From: G963675935 sp963675935
Lineage (GTDB): Bacteria; Planctomycetota; Planctomycetia; Pirellulales; Thermoguttaceae
DNA: 64,000 nucleotides
Reading direction: 5' to 3'
NCBI GenBank assembly: GCA_963675935.2
Contig: CAXXPV010000008.1
Location: forward strand, 682,001-746,000
Part shown: in pieces, positions 9,570-17,529 of the stretch
Numbering within the stretch: the stretch's first letter is position 1
How the letters are laid out: every line of letters starts with the position of its first letter
Program-made: the position numbers and the translations under genes
The notes under the pieces: generated by a model
What the model was told of the DNA's origin: nothing
Database searches by the model: none
What the model saw: only the letters and a program-made list of their open reading frames with translations

Positions 9570-9674
9570 ATTGGACAGCTCCGCGGAATGGTCGGGAAAG
9601 CCGTCATTCTAGTGTTGGCCGGCCATCGGAACAAGGCAACATTGTCGGCCGTCAGGGGCGATCAGTTTTTGAAA

Positions 9675-9777
9675 GTAGGGTGGGACAAGCGAAGCGCAGT
9701 CCCACCAAAAAGAAGCACCGTCCCACCAAAAGCCGTGGAAAATATGGTGGGACTGCACTTCGCTTGTCCCACCCTAC
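9675..9777. repeat. Inverted repeat between metG and coaD
   Basis: Left arm gtagggtgggacaagcgaag and its inverted partner ending cgcttgtcccaccctac enclose about 45 bases, which include two more gtcccacc copies. Arms are about 30 bases. It has the size and form of a small palindromic mobile element. The rest of 9570-9883 holds no gene. Confidence 0.8.
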
Positions 9778-9883
9778 CCCCCAAGCCGCCTAAAGGCGGA
9801 ACTACGAACGTCCCGCCTTGCCTACCCCGCCGCAACGGGGTATACTTTGTTGTTGATCGAATAATTCGTCACTCCCTATTACC

Positions 9884-10390
9884 ATGTCCAACACCACGCC
9901 CTCGCCGCGAATCGCCGTTTATCCCGGCACCTTCGACCCGATTACCCTTGGCCACGTCAACGTCATGGAGCGGGCAAGCCGGCTGTTCGACCGCCTCATC
10001 GTCGGCGTCGGCGTGAACGTCGAAAAACAAACGATGTTCACCCCGGAAGAACGGGTTCGGATGATCCACGACGCGACGAGCCACTTGAAGAACGTCGAAA
10101 CCCGCACGTTCAACGGGCTGGCGGTGTCGTTTGTGAAGCAGTGTGGGGCGCGCATCATGATCCGCGGCGTCCGGCCGATCACCGACATCGCCGCCGAACT
10201 GACGATGATGATGGCCAATCGCCGGCTGGCACGCGACGTCGAGACGCTTTTCATGATCGCCGACGGCGAGCTTGCCCACGTGTCAAGCTCGCTGATCAAA
10301 CAGATCGCCTCGGTGGCCAACGACGAGGAGCTATCACGGTTTTTGCCGCCGAACGTGATTCGGGCGTTGCGCGGGCGAGTTGTGAAGTAG
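9884..10390 (+). CDS. coaD: Phosphopantetheine adenylyltransferase
   Basis: Catalyses ATP + 4'-phosphopantetheine to dephospho-CoA, the fourth step of CoA synthesis, in the cytoplasm. The 168-residue protein has the nucleotidyltransferase start YPGTFDPITLGH (residues 13-24) with the catalytic-type TxGH, a central RGVRPITDIAAEL segment and the late HVSSSLIKQIA segment that matches the family's ISSTxVR-like site. Length is normal. It stands alone between two repeat elements. Confidence 0.97.
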   Translation: MSNTTPSPRIAVYPGTFDPITLGHVNVMERASRLFDRLIVGVGVNVEKQTMFTPEERVRMIHDATSHLKNVETRTFNGLAVSFVKQCGARIMIRGVRPITDIAAELTMMMANRRLARDVETLFMIADGELAHVSSSLIKQIASVANDEELSRFLPPNVIRALRGRVVK

Positions 10391-10424
10391 GCGTTTTTGT
10401 CCGTCTGGTAGCTAATGTCGCGCA

Positions 10425-10496
10425 AAATAGCCGGAGGCTAACAGCCTCCGGTGCGTCGCCGCCGATTCTCCGGAGGCTGTTAGCCTCCGGCTATTT
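10425..10496. repeat. Palindrome ccggaggctaacagcctccg
   Basis: Nested inverted repeat. aaatagccggaggctaacag and ctgttagcctccggctattt form the outer arms, and each arm is partly self-complementary. It lies between the convergent coaD and the thymidylate-synthase-like gene, where a bidirectional terminator would be expected. Confidence 0.8.
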
Positions 10497-10534
10497 CAGT
10501 ATTTTTAGCTATTTCAGTCATTGTAATTTGACTG

Positions 10535-11392
10535 TCAATTGGCGTTTTTCGTCCGCGTCATTCGCTTGGCTTTTTCCAAAATGGCGGGCCGGGCGGCCTC
10601 CATGATGTCGCGCACGTCCTCGTAGCGCATCGTGCGACGCTCGAAGGTGCGCCGCTCGAACGCGCCCAAGAACCTCGCCCGAAATTCCGCCAAATTCGAC
10701 CCGTAAATATGAAAACTGTCGGCCATGTGGCAGTAGCGTCCCAGCCCGACCGGCTTGCCCGATAGCTCCGCGATTCGAGCGGCGATTCTCGACTGCAAAT
10801 TCGTCAGGGCGAACATGTTCATGAAGGCCGCCTTGTAGGCGTCGTTCGAGCGGAATCGAACATTCATGTTCAACAACGCCTGGCCGTCGTCGTCGAACGT
10901 GATCCGGCACCACACGCTCTGTAAACACGCCGGATCGTAACACGAATTGTCTTCCCACACCTTCCACGTAATCGCCTGGGCACGCCGGGTGTACGGCGCG
11001 GCGGCCAACTGTTGGCAGATGTTTTCGATCTGGTCGATCGGCGTGAGCGTCGGCGGCGCATAGCCGAACAGCCGCTGGTGGTACGTGTATTCCCAGCGGG
11101 TGTCTTCGGGATCGTTCGGATCGCGAATGCAGTGGTCCTTGATCCCGTCGCAGACCTCCATGACGTATTCCTCAAGCTCCTCGAAGCCGCCGGGAAAGTC
11201 GCGGTGGATCATCGGCTCGCCCAGCGGATTGTGGATCGTCACGATCATCGTGGCGTCCTTGCTCGGCGGGTCGTCGGGCTTGTCGTACTGCGTTTTGATG
11301 TCGCAACCCGATTTGTGCAGCAGAACCAAGGCGTTTTCCCACGCCCGGGCGATGCAGTCGCCCTCGGCCATCAGTACCGGAATGCCGGCCAT
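10535..11392 (-). CDS. Thymidylate synthase-like protein
   Basis: About 285 residues from the ATG at 11392, which has AAAGGA six bases upstream. The open frame reaches 11458 but without a ribosome site. The C-terminal half follows the thymidylate synthase pattern: a Cys (Cys156, in DPACLQSVW) where TS has its nucleophile, then an NVRFRSNDAYKAAFMNMFAL segment matching the phosphate-binding R-S-x-D and following helix, and HMADSFHIYGSNL matching the late HIYxNH motif. It looks closest to the divergent TS types seen in archaea and planctomycetes. dUMP methylation is the likely but unproved activity, so no thyA symbol is given. Confidence 0.7.
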   Translation of the reverse strand: MAGIPVLMAEGDCIARAWENALVLLHKSGCDIKTQYDKPDDPPSKDATMIVTIHNPLGEPMIHRDFPGGFEELEEYVMEVCDGIKDHCIRDPNDPEDTRWEYTYHQRLFGYAPPTLTPIDQIENICQQLAAAPYTRRAQAITWKVWEDNSCYDPACLQSVWCRITFDDDGQALLNMNVRFRSNDAYKAAFMNMFALTNLQSRIAARIAELSGKPVGLGRYCHMADSFHIYGSNLAEFRARFLGAFERRTFERRTMRYEDVRDIMEAARPAILEKAKRMTRTKNAN

Positions 11393-11561
11393 GTTGAATC
11401 CTTTCATGCAAAAGTGCAACGGGAGCGTCATTGTGCGCGGCGGACTGAATTCTCGCAAGGGGGCTGGGCAAGATGCTTAACATCCACTCGTCGGCGGGGT
11501 AGACTACTCTAAATCAAAACGGTCTGGGGGGGGCGGCCAACATCTGATGCGTCAAAGAGAT

Positions 11562-11596
11562 TTGACATGTACATACATTTGTGCATATAATCGGCC
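11562..11596 (+). promoter_or_regulatory. Sigma-70 promoter, apparently leaderless
   Basis: TTGACA (11562-11567), 18 bases, then TATAAT (11586-11591). The ATG of the BrnA-like gene begins at 11597, only five bases after the -10 box. The transcript should therefore start at or within the start codon, so the mRNA would have no leader. There is no ribosome binding site. Confidence 0.75.
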
Positions 11597-11851
11597 ATGA
11601 AAGCTAATTATGACTTCAGCAAAGCCCGGCGTGGCGCGGTGGTGCCCGCATCGGCCAACAAACTGCGAATTACCATCCGTTTGGACAAGGATGTTGTCGA
11701 GTGGTTCAAGTCGCAAGTCGAGGCCTCCGGCGGCGGCAACTATCAAACATTATTGAACGACGCACTCCAAGAATACATTGCGCATCGGGAGGAACCACTC
11801 GAAAAGGTTCTCCGGCGAGTTGTCCGCGAAGAATTGCACGCCGTGCGGTAA
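11597..11851 (+). CDS. BrnA-like ribbon-helix-helix protein, orphan antitoxin
   Basis: 84 residues. The N-terminus MKANYDFSKARRGAV and the ITIRLDKDVVEWFKSQ...YQTLLNDALQEYI segment match the BrnA antitoxin/CopG-type RHH family, which binds DNA and in other systems neutralises BrnT. No BrnT-like gene is present on either side. A second orphan of the same type lies at 52707-52925. It may be a relic, a stand-alone regulator or an antitoxin acting in trans. The promoter directly before it suggests it is expressed. Confidence 0.8.
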   Translation: MKANYDFSKARRGAVVPASANKLRITIRLDKDVVEWFKSQVEASGGGNYQTLLNDALQEYIAHREEPLEKVLRRVVREELHAVR

Positions 11852-11881
11852 GAATCGCCATATCACCGGGATAATGCTTGC

Positions 11882-12970
11882 GTGACTTTGCTTTACAACT
11901 TTTTGATGCTCGCCGTCGATGCGTTGGCCCTCAAGCTCCTTCGCCGCAACAGCGGATTTTGGGAATGGTGCGGCGTTGCTTTTTGCGCCGGCGTTTTCGC
12001 CATTTTGCTTGGCGCCGTTTTGGGATTTGAGTTCGAGAACCATTTCGGCGTCATGCGACTTTGGACCTACGCGGTTTTTCTGCACGGCACGGCGATGCTT
12101 GCGGCAACGGCCGTTCTTTGGCGGCGGCGACGCCCGCGATTGGCGTGCGTCGCGGTTCTGACCGCCGTGGCGTTGATCGCCATTGCCGCCGACGCCTTCC
12201 TGATCGAGCCTCATTGGTTGGAAATCTCGCATCGGACGATTGCGAGCCGTAAAATTCATCGTCCGGTGCGGATCGTCGTCGTGGCCGATCTGCAAACCGA
12301 TCGGATCGGGCCTTACGAGCAATACGTTTTGCAGCAAGCATTGAACGAAAAACCCGACGTCCTTCTCTTCGCCGGCGATTATCTTCAGGCGTCCTGGAAG
12401 CAACAGAAAACGCTTTGGGAACAACTTCGAGCCGTTTTTTCCGCATGGGCGTCCGGCGATTCGACACTGCCGCGTATTTTTGCCGTCCAGGGCAACTGCG
12501 ATTCGGACGATTGGAGCGAGATTTTCAACGACACGGGCCTCGACGCAACCACGGTTGACTCCACCCGCTCATTCGATCTCGGCGACATGCAGTTGACCTG
12601 CCTCAGAATGCGAAGCTCGTTTGATACGTCTTGCGCGATTGCCAACCCGGCGTCGGATCGGTTTCACGTGGTGCTGGGCCATGCCCCGAACTACGCCTTG
12701 GGAACGGTCGAGGCCGATCTGTTGATCGCCGGCCACACGCACGGCGGTCAGGTTCAGTTGCCCTGGATCGGTCCGCCGATGACATTGTCGGCCGTGCGGC
12801 ACGGTTGGGCATCCGGCTTGACCCGGCTGCCAAGCGGCGCCACGCTATTGGTGTCGCGCGGCGTCGGCATGGAACGCGGCTGCGCCCCGCGAATCCGATT
12901 TTTATGCCGCCCCGAACTGATGGTCATCGACCTTGTGCCCGAGGAAAAAAGCACAAAGGAACGCGAATAA
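11882..12970 (+). CDS. Membrane-anchored metallophosphoesterase
   Basis: 362 residues, GTG start. Three or four N-terminal membrane segments fill residues 1-105. The rest is a calcineurin-like phosphoesterase: VVVADLQTDRIG (altered D-x-H block, with Gln in place of the usual His), LLFAGDYLQ (G-D block), VQGNCDS (G-N-C/H block), LGHAPNYA and AGHTHGGQVQLPW (the GHTHGGQ block typical of YkuE-like enzymes). YkuE-type proteins act near the membrane, but the substrate here is unknown. The next gene starts two bases after its stop, so the two are probably co-transcribed. Confidence 0.85.
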   Translation: MTLLYNFLMLAVDALALKLLRRNSGFWEWCGVAFCAGVFAILLGAVLGFEFENHFGVMRLWTYAVFLHGTAMLAATAVLWRRRRPRLACVAVLTAVALIAIAADAFLIEPHWLEISHRTIASRKIHRPVRIVVVADLQTDRIGPYEQYVLQQALNEKPDVLLFAGDYLQASWKQQKTLWEQLRAVFSAWASGDSTLPRIFAVQGNCDSDDWSEIFNDTGLDATTVDSTRSFDLGDMQLTCLRMRSSFDTSCAIANPASDRFHVVLGHAPNYALGTVEADLLIAGHTHGGQVQLPWIGPPMTLSAVRHGWASGLTRLPSGATLLVSRGVGMERGCAPRIRFLCRPELMVIDLVPEEKSTKERE

Positions 12971-12971
12971 A

Positions 12972-13898
12972 ATGAGAAAAAATCCGTGGACTTCCGTCGT
13001 TTCATTCTTGTTGGCCGCCGCGTTTGCCTTATCGCTCGGCGTTGAACGCGCCGCGGCCGAGCCGGCCGACAAGCAGATGCTGCCGCCGAATTTTGTGAAG
13101 CTGATTCCGCTGCACACGAAACTCGGCAAGCCGCTGCCCGGCGAGTGGCTCGACCAACATCCCGAATCGGGCCAGACGTTTCGGCAATACGTCGCCGGCA
13201 AACCGATCCGCGCCGACCGACAGCGCCGCGTCCTCTACGTTCAGCCGCTGGGCGATTTCAACCCGACGCAGAAGAGGATTTTTGACGAGACCGCCGAGTT
13301 CATGGGCATCTACTTCCAATTGCCGGTCAAGCGTCGCGAGGGCATTTCGCTCGACGTGATTCCCGACGTTGCCCGGCGAAAACCCGGCGGCTCGCGCTCC
13401 GAGCAAATTCTCAGCACGCACGTTCTTTACGAGGTGCTCAAGCCGCGGCTGCCGAGAGACGCCGTCGCACTAATTGCGTTCACCACGGCTGATCTCTGGC
13501 CCGGCGAGGGCTGGAACTATGTTTTCGGCCAAGCCGCGCTGGCCGACCGCGTGGGCGTGTGGTCGATCAATCGCTACGGCGACCCGACCGGCGGCGAGGA
13601 AGCGTATCGGTTGTGTCTGCTTCGCACATTGAAGACGGCGACGCACGAGACGGGCCACATGTTTTCGATGGCCCATTGCACATTGTACGAGTGCAACATG
13701 TGCGGCAGCAACCATCTGCCCGAGGCCGACCGCCGCCCGCTGGCACTTTGCCCGAACTGCCTGGCCAAGCTCTGCCATGCGACCGGCGCCGACCCAGCGA
13801 AGCGGTTTCGGCAGCTTGTTGTTTTCTACAAAGCGCATGGATTGAAGGAGGAGCGGGAGTTTTGCGAGAAATCGCTGGCGGCGATGGGGAAAAAGTAA
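12972..13898 (+). CDS. Archaemetzincin family zinc metallopeptidase, secreted
   Basis: 308 residues from the ATG at 12972, one base after the preceding TAA. The N-terminus (KNPWTSVVSFLLAAAFALSL, ending near RAAAEP) is a good signal peptide, so the enzyme should be exported. This is unusual because most archaemetzincins have none. The zinc site HETGHMFSMAHC (His225, Glu226, His229, His235) is followed by Cys236, Cys241 and Cys244, and by CPNC at 260-263. This matches the family motif HExxHxxGxxHC with a second four-Cys zinc site, although the Gly is replaced by Ser. The physiological substrate is not known. Confidence 0.9.
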   Translation: MRKNPWTSVVSFLLAAAFALSLGVERAAAEPADKQMLPPNFVKLIPLHTKLGKPLPGEWLDQHPESGQTFRQYVAGKPIRADRQRRVLYVQPLGDFNPTQKRIFDETAEFMGIYFQLPVKRREGISLDVIPDVARRKPGGSRSEQILSTHVLYEVLKPRLPRDAVALIAFTTADLWPGEGWNYVFGQAALADRVGVWSINRYGDPTGGEEAYRLCLLRTLKTATHETGHMFSMAHCTLYECNMCGSNHLPEADRRPLALCPNCLAKLCHATGADPAKRFRQLVVFYKAHGLKEEREFCEKSLAAMGKK

Positions 13899-13967
13899 CA
13901 AATCATTGTGTGCCTTGACCACCCCCGCCTGTCGGTGGTGTGCTTTTCTTTGTGGAGGAGCCTTTCC

Positions 13968-14252
13968 ATGACTATTGAAATTCCGCCAGATCTCCAACAG
14001 TTTGTTCACAACATGGTTGATACCGGTTGTTTCAAGGACGAGACCGAGGTTGTCGGCGAAGCAATTCGACTTTTGCAGGAACGTCAGCGGCGAATCGAGG
14101 ATCTGCGTCGCGACATACAGCCGGCGTTGGATCAACTTGATCGGGGCGAAGGAATCAAAATCAACAGCGAAGAGGAACTTCGGCTTTTTTTTGACGACAT
14201 TCAACGACATGGGCGGCAACGATACGACGAGGCAAAACAAAAACGGCAATAA
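13968..14252 (+). CDS. ParD-like antitoxin, orphan
   Basis: 94 residues. MTIEIPPDLQQFVHNMVDTG and ETEVVGEAIRLLQERQRRIE form the RHH domain of the ParD/CC2985 family, with an acidic C-terminal tail that normally wraps a ParE toxin. A strong GTGGAGGAG lies seven bases before the ATG. No ParE-type gene follows: the next 160 bases contain no suitable frame, and then the phosphohexomutase gene begins. Probably a solitary antitoxin. Confidence 0.75.
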   Translation: MTIEIPPDLQQFVHNMVDTGCFKDETEVVGEAIRLLQERQRRIEDLRRDIQPALDQLDRGEGIKINSEEELRLFFDDIQRHGRQRYDEAKQKRQ

Positions 14253-14413
14253 CTCCCATCGCTCCTATATCTCGCATTACTCCCATCCGAGCGACACCGC
14301 AACACCAACTCTATCGGGTGGAATCCGCACGCCTCGCTTGACGCGCTCTCTATAATTGCCTTTAGTCGTGGAATCCTCCACGGCCAAGCCCATTTTTCCC
14401 GGCGAGAACACTG

Positions 14414-15880
14414 GTGAGCGTCTATCAATCTTGCGAAATTCGCGGCGACGCCGCGACGGAGCTATCAGCCGATCTTTATGAGTCCTGGGGCCGAGCATTG
14501 GGTAGGCAGTTGCCGCCGGCGGCGAAGTTCATCGTCGGAGGCGACATCCGCGAATCCACCCCACGGTTTTTAGCTGCCCTGATCGAGGGGTTATGTCAAA
14601 CGGGCCTCGACGTGGTCAACCTCGGCCTGCTGCCCGCGCCGATGATCCATTACGCCCGGCAGCGGCTCCGCGCCGACGGCTGTGCGATTGTCACCGCCGC
14701 GCACGCGCCGGCAGGCGTCAACGGGCTGCGTTGGCGGCTTGGCGACCGTCCCCCAACGCCCGACGACGTGGCCGTGTTGCAACGTGCCGCGGAATCGGAC
14801 ACGAAGGGGACAGGTCCATGTTTTCGGCCGACCGTTTCTCCGCAAAATGAGCTTTCCGGCCGAAAAATGGACCAGTCCCCGGAGTTTTCCGACCGCCCGC
14901 GCACCGAACCGCGCGATCTCGACATTTCCTTCGACTACGTCGCCGGCCTGCAAGAGACGTTCGTCGATTCGATGCTGGCCGAGCGATTCGCGGTGTTGGA
15001 CCCAATGTTCGGTTGTTGGGCCGAGCGAATCCGCCGCTATCTGCATGCCATCTTCCCACGGTGCGTTTTTTCGACCATCCACGACTCGGTCGATCCCCAA
15101 TTTCACGGCCGCACGCCCGACTGTTCGCATCCCCGCGAATTGGACGACTTGTGCGAAGCGGTGTACCGCGAGCGGGCGCATCTGGGCATCGCCTTCGACG
15201 GCGACGGCGACGGCATCGCGCTGGTCGATAACGAAGGCGTCGCCTTGCGGGCCGAAGAGGCCGCCTGGCTGCTGCTGCAATGTCTGGGCGAAAAGCTCCA
15301 CGGCGGCCGGTTTGTCCACGACCTGAAGTTTTCCGACCGAATTCCCGAGGCTGCCCGACGGCTGGACGCCGAGCCGCTGGTCGAACGAAGCGGCCACGCC
15401 CATTTTCACCGCCGCATGATCGATTCCGACGCGATGTTCGGCGCCGAGAGCGGCGGACACTATTTCTACAAGGCCCTCGGCGGCTGCGACGACGGGCTGT
15501 ATACCGCCTGTCTGGTGATTGCCCATCTGGCCCGATCGGGAAAATCACTGGCCGAGCTGCGGCGCGGCTGCCCGGCGGTTGCCATGACCACCGACCTTTT
15601 CATTCCAATGCCGGCCGACGTTCAGCCGCTGATTATCGAGAAAATCCGAGCGGCCTGGGCCGATTTTCCACAACGGACGATCGACGGCCTTCGGATCGAC
15701 ATGCCGGGCGGTTGGGCCCTGGTGGGCAGTTCGGCGACGGGGCCGGGGCTGACGTTTCGTTTTGAGGCCCTCGATTGGCATGCGCTCGACGATCTGGTAG
15801 AAAGGTTCTGTCAGACGCTGCCCGAGCACGGCGACCAGTTGCGGCAACGCTTCGCCGCGGCGATGGGCGGTGTGCTGTAG
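14414..15880 (+). CDS. Phosphohexomutase homologue lacking the catalytic serine
   Basis: 488 residues, GTG start. It belongs to the alpha-D-phosphohexomutase family (phosphomannomutase/phosphoglucomutase). However, the phosphoserine loop, normally TASHNP, reads TAAHAP (residues 94-99), so Ser96 is Ala. The metal loop is DGDGDG (262-267, normally DGDGDR). The sugar loop GAESGGH is kept. Residues about 129-165 have no counterpart in the family and are encoded by a palindromic repeat (14806-14880). The enzyme may be inactive as a mutase, use another chemistry or be regulatory. It precedes the zinc-ribbon membrane proteins on the same strand by only 27 bases. Confidence 0.8.
   Translation: MSVYQSCEIRGDAATELSADLYESWGRALGRQLPPAAKFIVGGDIRESTPRFLAALIEGLCQTGLDVVNLGLLPAPMIHYARQRLRADGCAIVTAAHAPAGVNGLRWRLGDRPPTPDDVAVLQRAAESDTKGTGPCFRPTVSPQNELSGRKMDQSPEFSDRPRTEPRDLDISFDYVAGLQETFVDSMLAERFAVLDPMFGCWAERIRRYLHAIFPRCVFSTIHDSVDPQFHGRTPDCSHPRELDDLCEAVYRERAHLGIAFDGDGDGIALVDNEGVALRAEEAAWLLLQCLGEKLHGGRFVHDLKFSDRIPEAARRLDAEPLVERSGHAHFHRRMIDSDAMFGAESGGHYFYKALGGCDDGLYTACLVIAHLARSGKSLAELRRGCPAVAMTTDLFIPMPADVQPLIIEKIRAAWADFPQRTIDGLRIDMPGGWALVGSSATGPGLTFRFEALDWHALDDLVERFCQTLPEHGDQLRQRFAAAMGGVL
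14806..14880. repeat. Palindromic element inserted within the phosphohexomutase gene
   Basis: ggggacaggtccatgttttc at the left pairs with an inverted copy ending in gaccagtcccc at the right, with about 25 bases per arm and a short middle. It is read in frame and adds a Gly/Pro/Ser-rich insert to the protein. The same ggggacaggcacc-type core recurs in the compound repeat at 48081-48315. Confidence 0.85.
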
Positions 15881-15907
15881 AACCAAGTCCTAAGCCCGAA
15901 GGCTTTC

Positions 15908-17389
15908 ATGGCCGACGACGCCCCGCTGCAATTCGGTTGTCCTCAATGTTTGGCGCGGTTGAGCGCCCCGGCCGCGTTGGCTGGCGAGCGGATTCGCTGC
16001 CCCCGCTGCCAGTGGACGTTCAAAGTGCCACGGCACTCCGTGGTGCATTTGGCCGGCGACGGCTATGCGTTGCAAGGTGAAACCGCCTCGCCCGCGATAG
16101 ATGAGCCGGCGTATATCCTCACTGTATGCCCCGTCTGTCATACCCGATTGTTTCCGACCGAGGATCAAATCGGCGAGGAAACGGTTTGTCCCGACTGCGG
16201 CACGCGCGTCCTTGTGGGCGAGACGGTCCAAAAGCCCGCGAAAAAGCCGTTCCGCACGCCCGAGGAGATCGGCGAGTATCCGTTGGCCACCGGGCCGGCG
16301 CCAGCGGTGCAACCCGAGTGGATCACGGTATGGTGTCCGATGTGCCACACGCGGATGTACGCCCCGCCCGAGGAGGAGGGCAATCGGCTGATTTGCCCCG
16401 ATTGCGGAACGTCGGCCGTGGTTCCGCCGGCGCCGCCGCCGCGGCGGAAGCCGAACCCGATGGACGGCGCCGGTGAGGGCTACCGGCTTGCTGCGTCGGA
16501 CGATGAAATGGAAGTGGTCTTGGAACCGAACGAGAAACCAAGCGAGGAGCCGAGCGGCGAAGCGAAGCCAGTCGATGAGCGACTCGAAAAACGATTTCGT
16601 CCGGAGCTGCCTGCCCATCCGTTTCGCGAGGGAACATTCGATTTTCCGTTCTTTCCGGCGACACGGGGCTATTTGGCGGGCTTGGCCGCTTGGTTTGCGG
16701 TCGTCGGCGTTTTCGCGTCGGCCAGCATCGAAATGGCAGGACATCGCGGCACGACGGAGTGGACCGGCAGCGCCATGCTTGGCGCCGCGACGTCCGTTCT
16801 GGCCATGATGGGCCTCATGTTCGCCGCGGCCGGCGGGCTGGCCATCGTGCGCGACTCGTCCGAGGGTTTTGATCGGATTACGAGTTGGCCCGGCTTCAGT
16901 TTTACCGAATGGATGTTCGATCTGCTCTACTTGTTCAATGCGATGTGCGTCGCCGTGCTGCCGGGCTATGCAATCTCCTGGCTGTTAGAGCAGGGCGGAA
17001 TTTCCATTCGAGGGCCGGCGGCCCTGGGGGCGTTTTTCCTGTTTCCCATCGCGCTGCTGTCGATGCTCGAAACCGGCTCGCCGTTCGGCGTGGCGTCGGG
17101 CGCCGTCTGGCAAACCATGCGCGTGGCGAAGAACGGCTGGCGGGGGTTCTACGCGACTTCAGGCGTGCTGGTCGTTTCGGCCGGCGGCTTGGCCGTCGCG
17201 GCCTTCCTGTTCGGCGGGACCGTCGGAGTTGTCATCGGCACAACGGTGTTGGTCGTCGCGTGGTTCATCTATTTCCGGCTGCTGGGCCGACTGGCGTGGT
17301 GCTGCGCCGATCAAATGGCCGCCGCGGAATTGGAGGAAGAGATGGAGGAGGAAGAAACGGAAGAAGAGGATGACTCGCGTGGAGCGTGA
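15908..17389 (+). CDS. Zinc-ribbon multi-pass membrane protein
   Basis: 493 residues. The N-terminal half has three CxxC...CxxC ribbons (first at Cys11/14 and 31/34, then VCPVC...VCPDCG and WCPMC...ICPDCG), joined by Pro-rich linkers. From about residue 245 there are five or six membrane segments. The C-terminus is strongly acidic (EEEMEEEETEEEDD). The membrane part shares the phrases LLSMLExxSP and YFRLLGRLAW with the next gene, so the two are paralogues. The last codons lie in a repeat (17374-17395). Function unknown; a membrane-anchored adaptor is one guess. Confidence 0.75.
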   Translation: MADDAPLQFGCPQCLARLSAPAALAGERIRCPRCQWTFKVPRHSVVHLAGDGYALQGETASPAIDEPAYILTVCPVCHTRLFPTEDQIGEETVCPDCGTRVLVGETVQKPAKKPFRTPEEIGEYPLATGPAPAVQPEWITVWCPMCHTRMYAPPEEEGNRLICPDCGTSAVVPPAPPPRRKPNPMDGAGEGYRLAASDDEMEVVLEPNEKPSEEPSGEAKPVDERLEKRFRPELPAHPFREGTFDFPFFPATRGYLAGLAAWFAVVGVFASASIEMAGHRGTTEWTGSAMLGAATSVLAMMGLMFAAAGGLAIVRDSSEGFDRITSWPGFSFTEWMFDLLYLFNAMCVAVLPGYAISWLLEQGGISIRGPAALGAFFLFPIALLSMLETGSPFGVASGAVWQTMRVAKNGWRGFYATSGVLVVSAGGLAVAAFLFGGTVGVVIGTTVLVVAWFIYFRLLGRLAWCCADQMAAAELEEEMEEEETEEEDDSRGA

Positions 17390-17502
17390 GGAGTATCCCC
17401 GAACCGCTTGCGGTTTCGCAAAGCACTTCACACGTTCCGCATGAAGTTGTTCTACGTGAAGTACAGGCCGCGGCTCAGCCTCACGCGGAGCGTGAGGAGT
17501 AC
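17374..17502. repeat. Two copies of the ctcacgcggagcgtgaggag palindrome
   Basis: Copies lie at 17374-17395 (ctcgcgtggagcgtgaggag) and 17480-17502. An inverted and a direct copy also lie at 34819-34842 and 34860-34883. In both places the last copy ends 17-28 bases before a start codon, with a ribosome site in the gap. A cgcttgcggtttcgcaa repeat lies at about 17406-17422. Confidence 0.8.
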
Positions 17503-17529
17503 GACTATACTTTTCTCGGGAGGCGTCCG

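Noticed and set aside
11851..11882. A BrnT partner for the BrnA-like gene
   Set aside because: The bases before and after contain no small frame with BrnT features. The next gene is a phosphoesterase.
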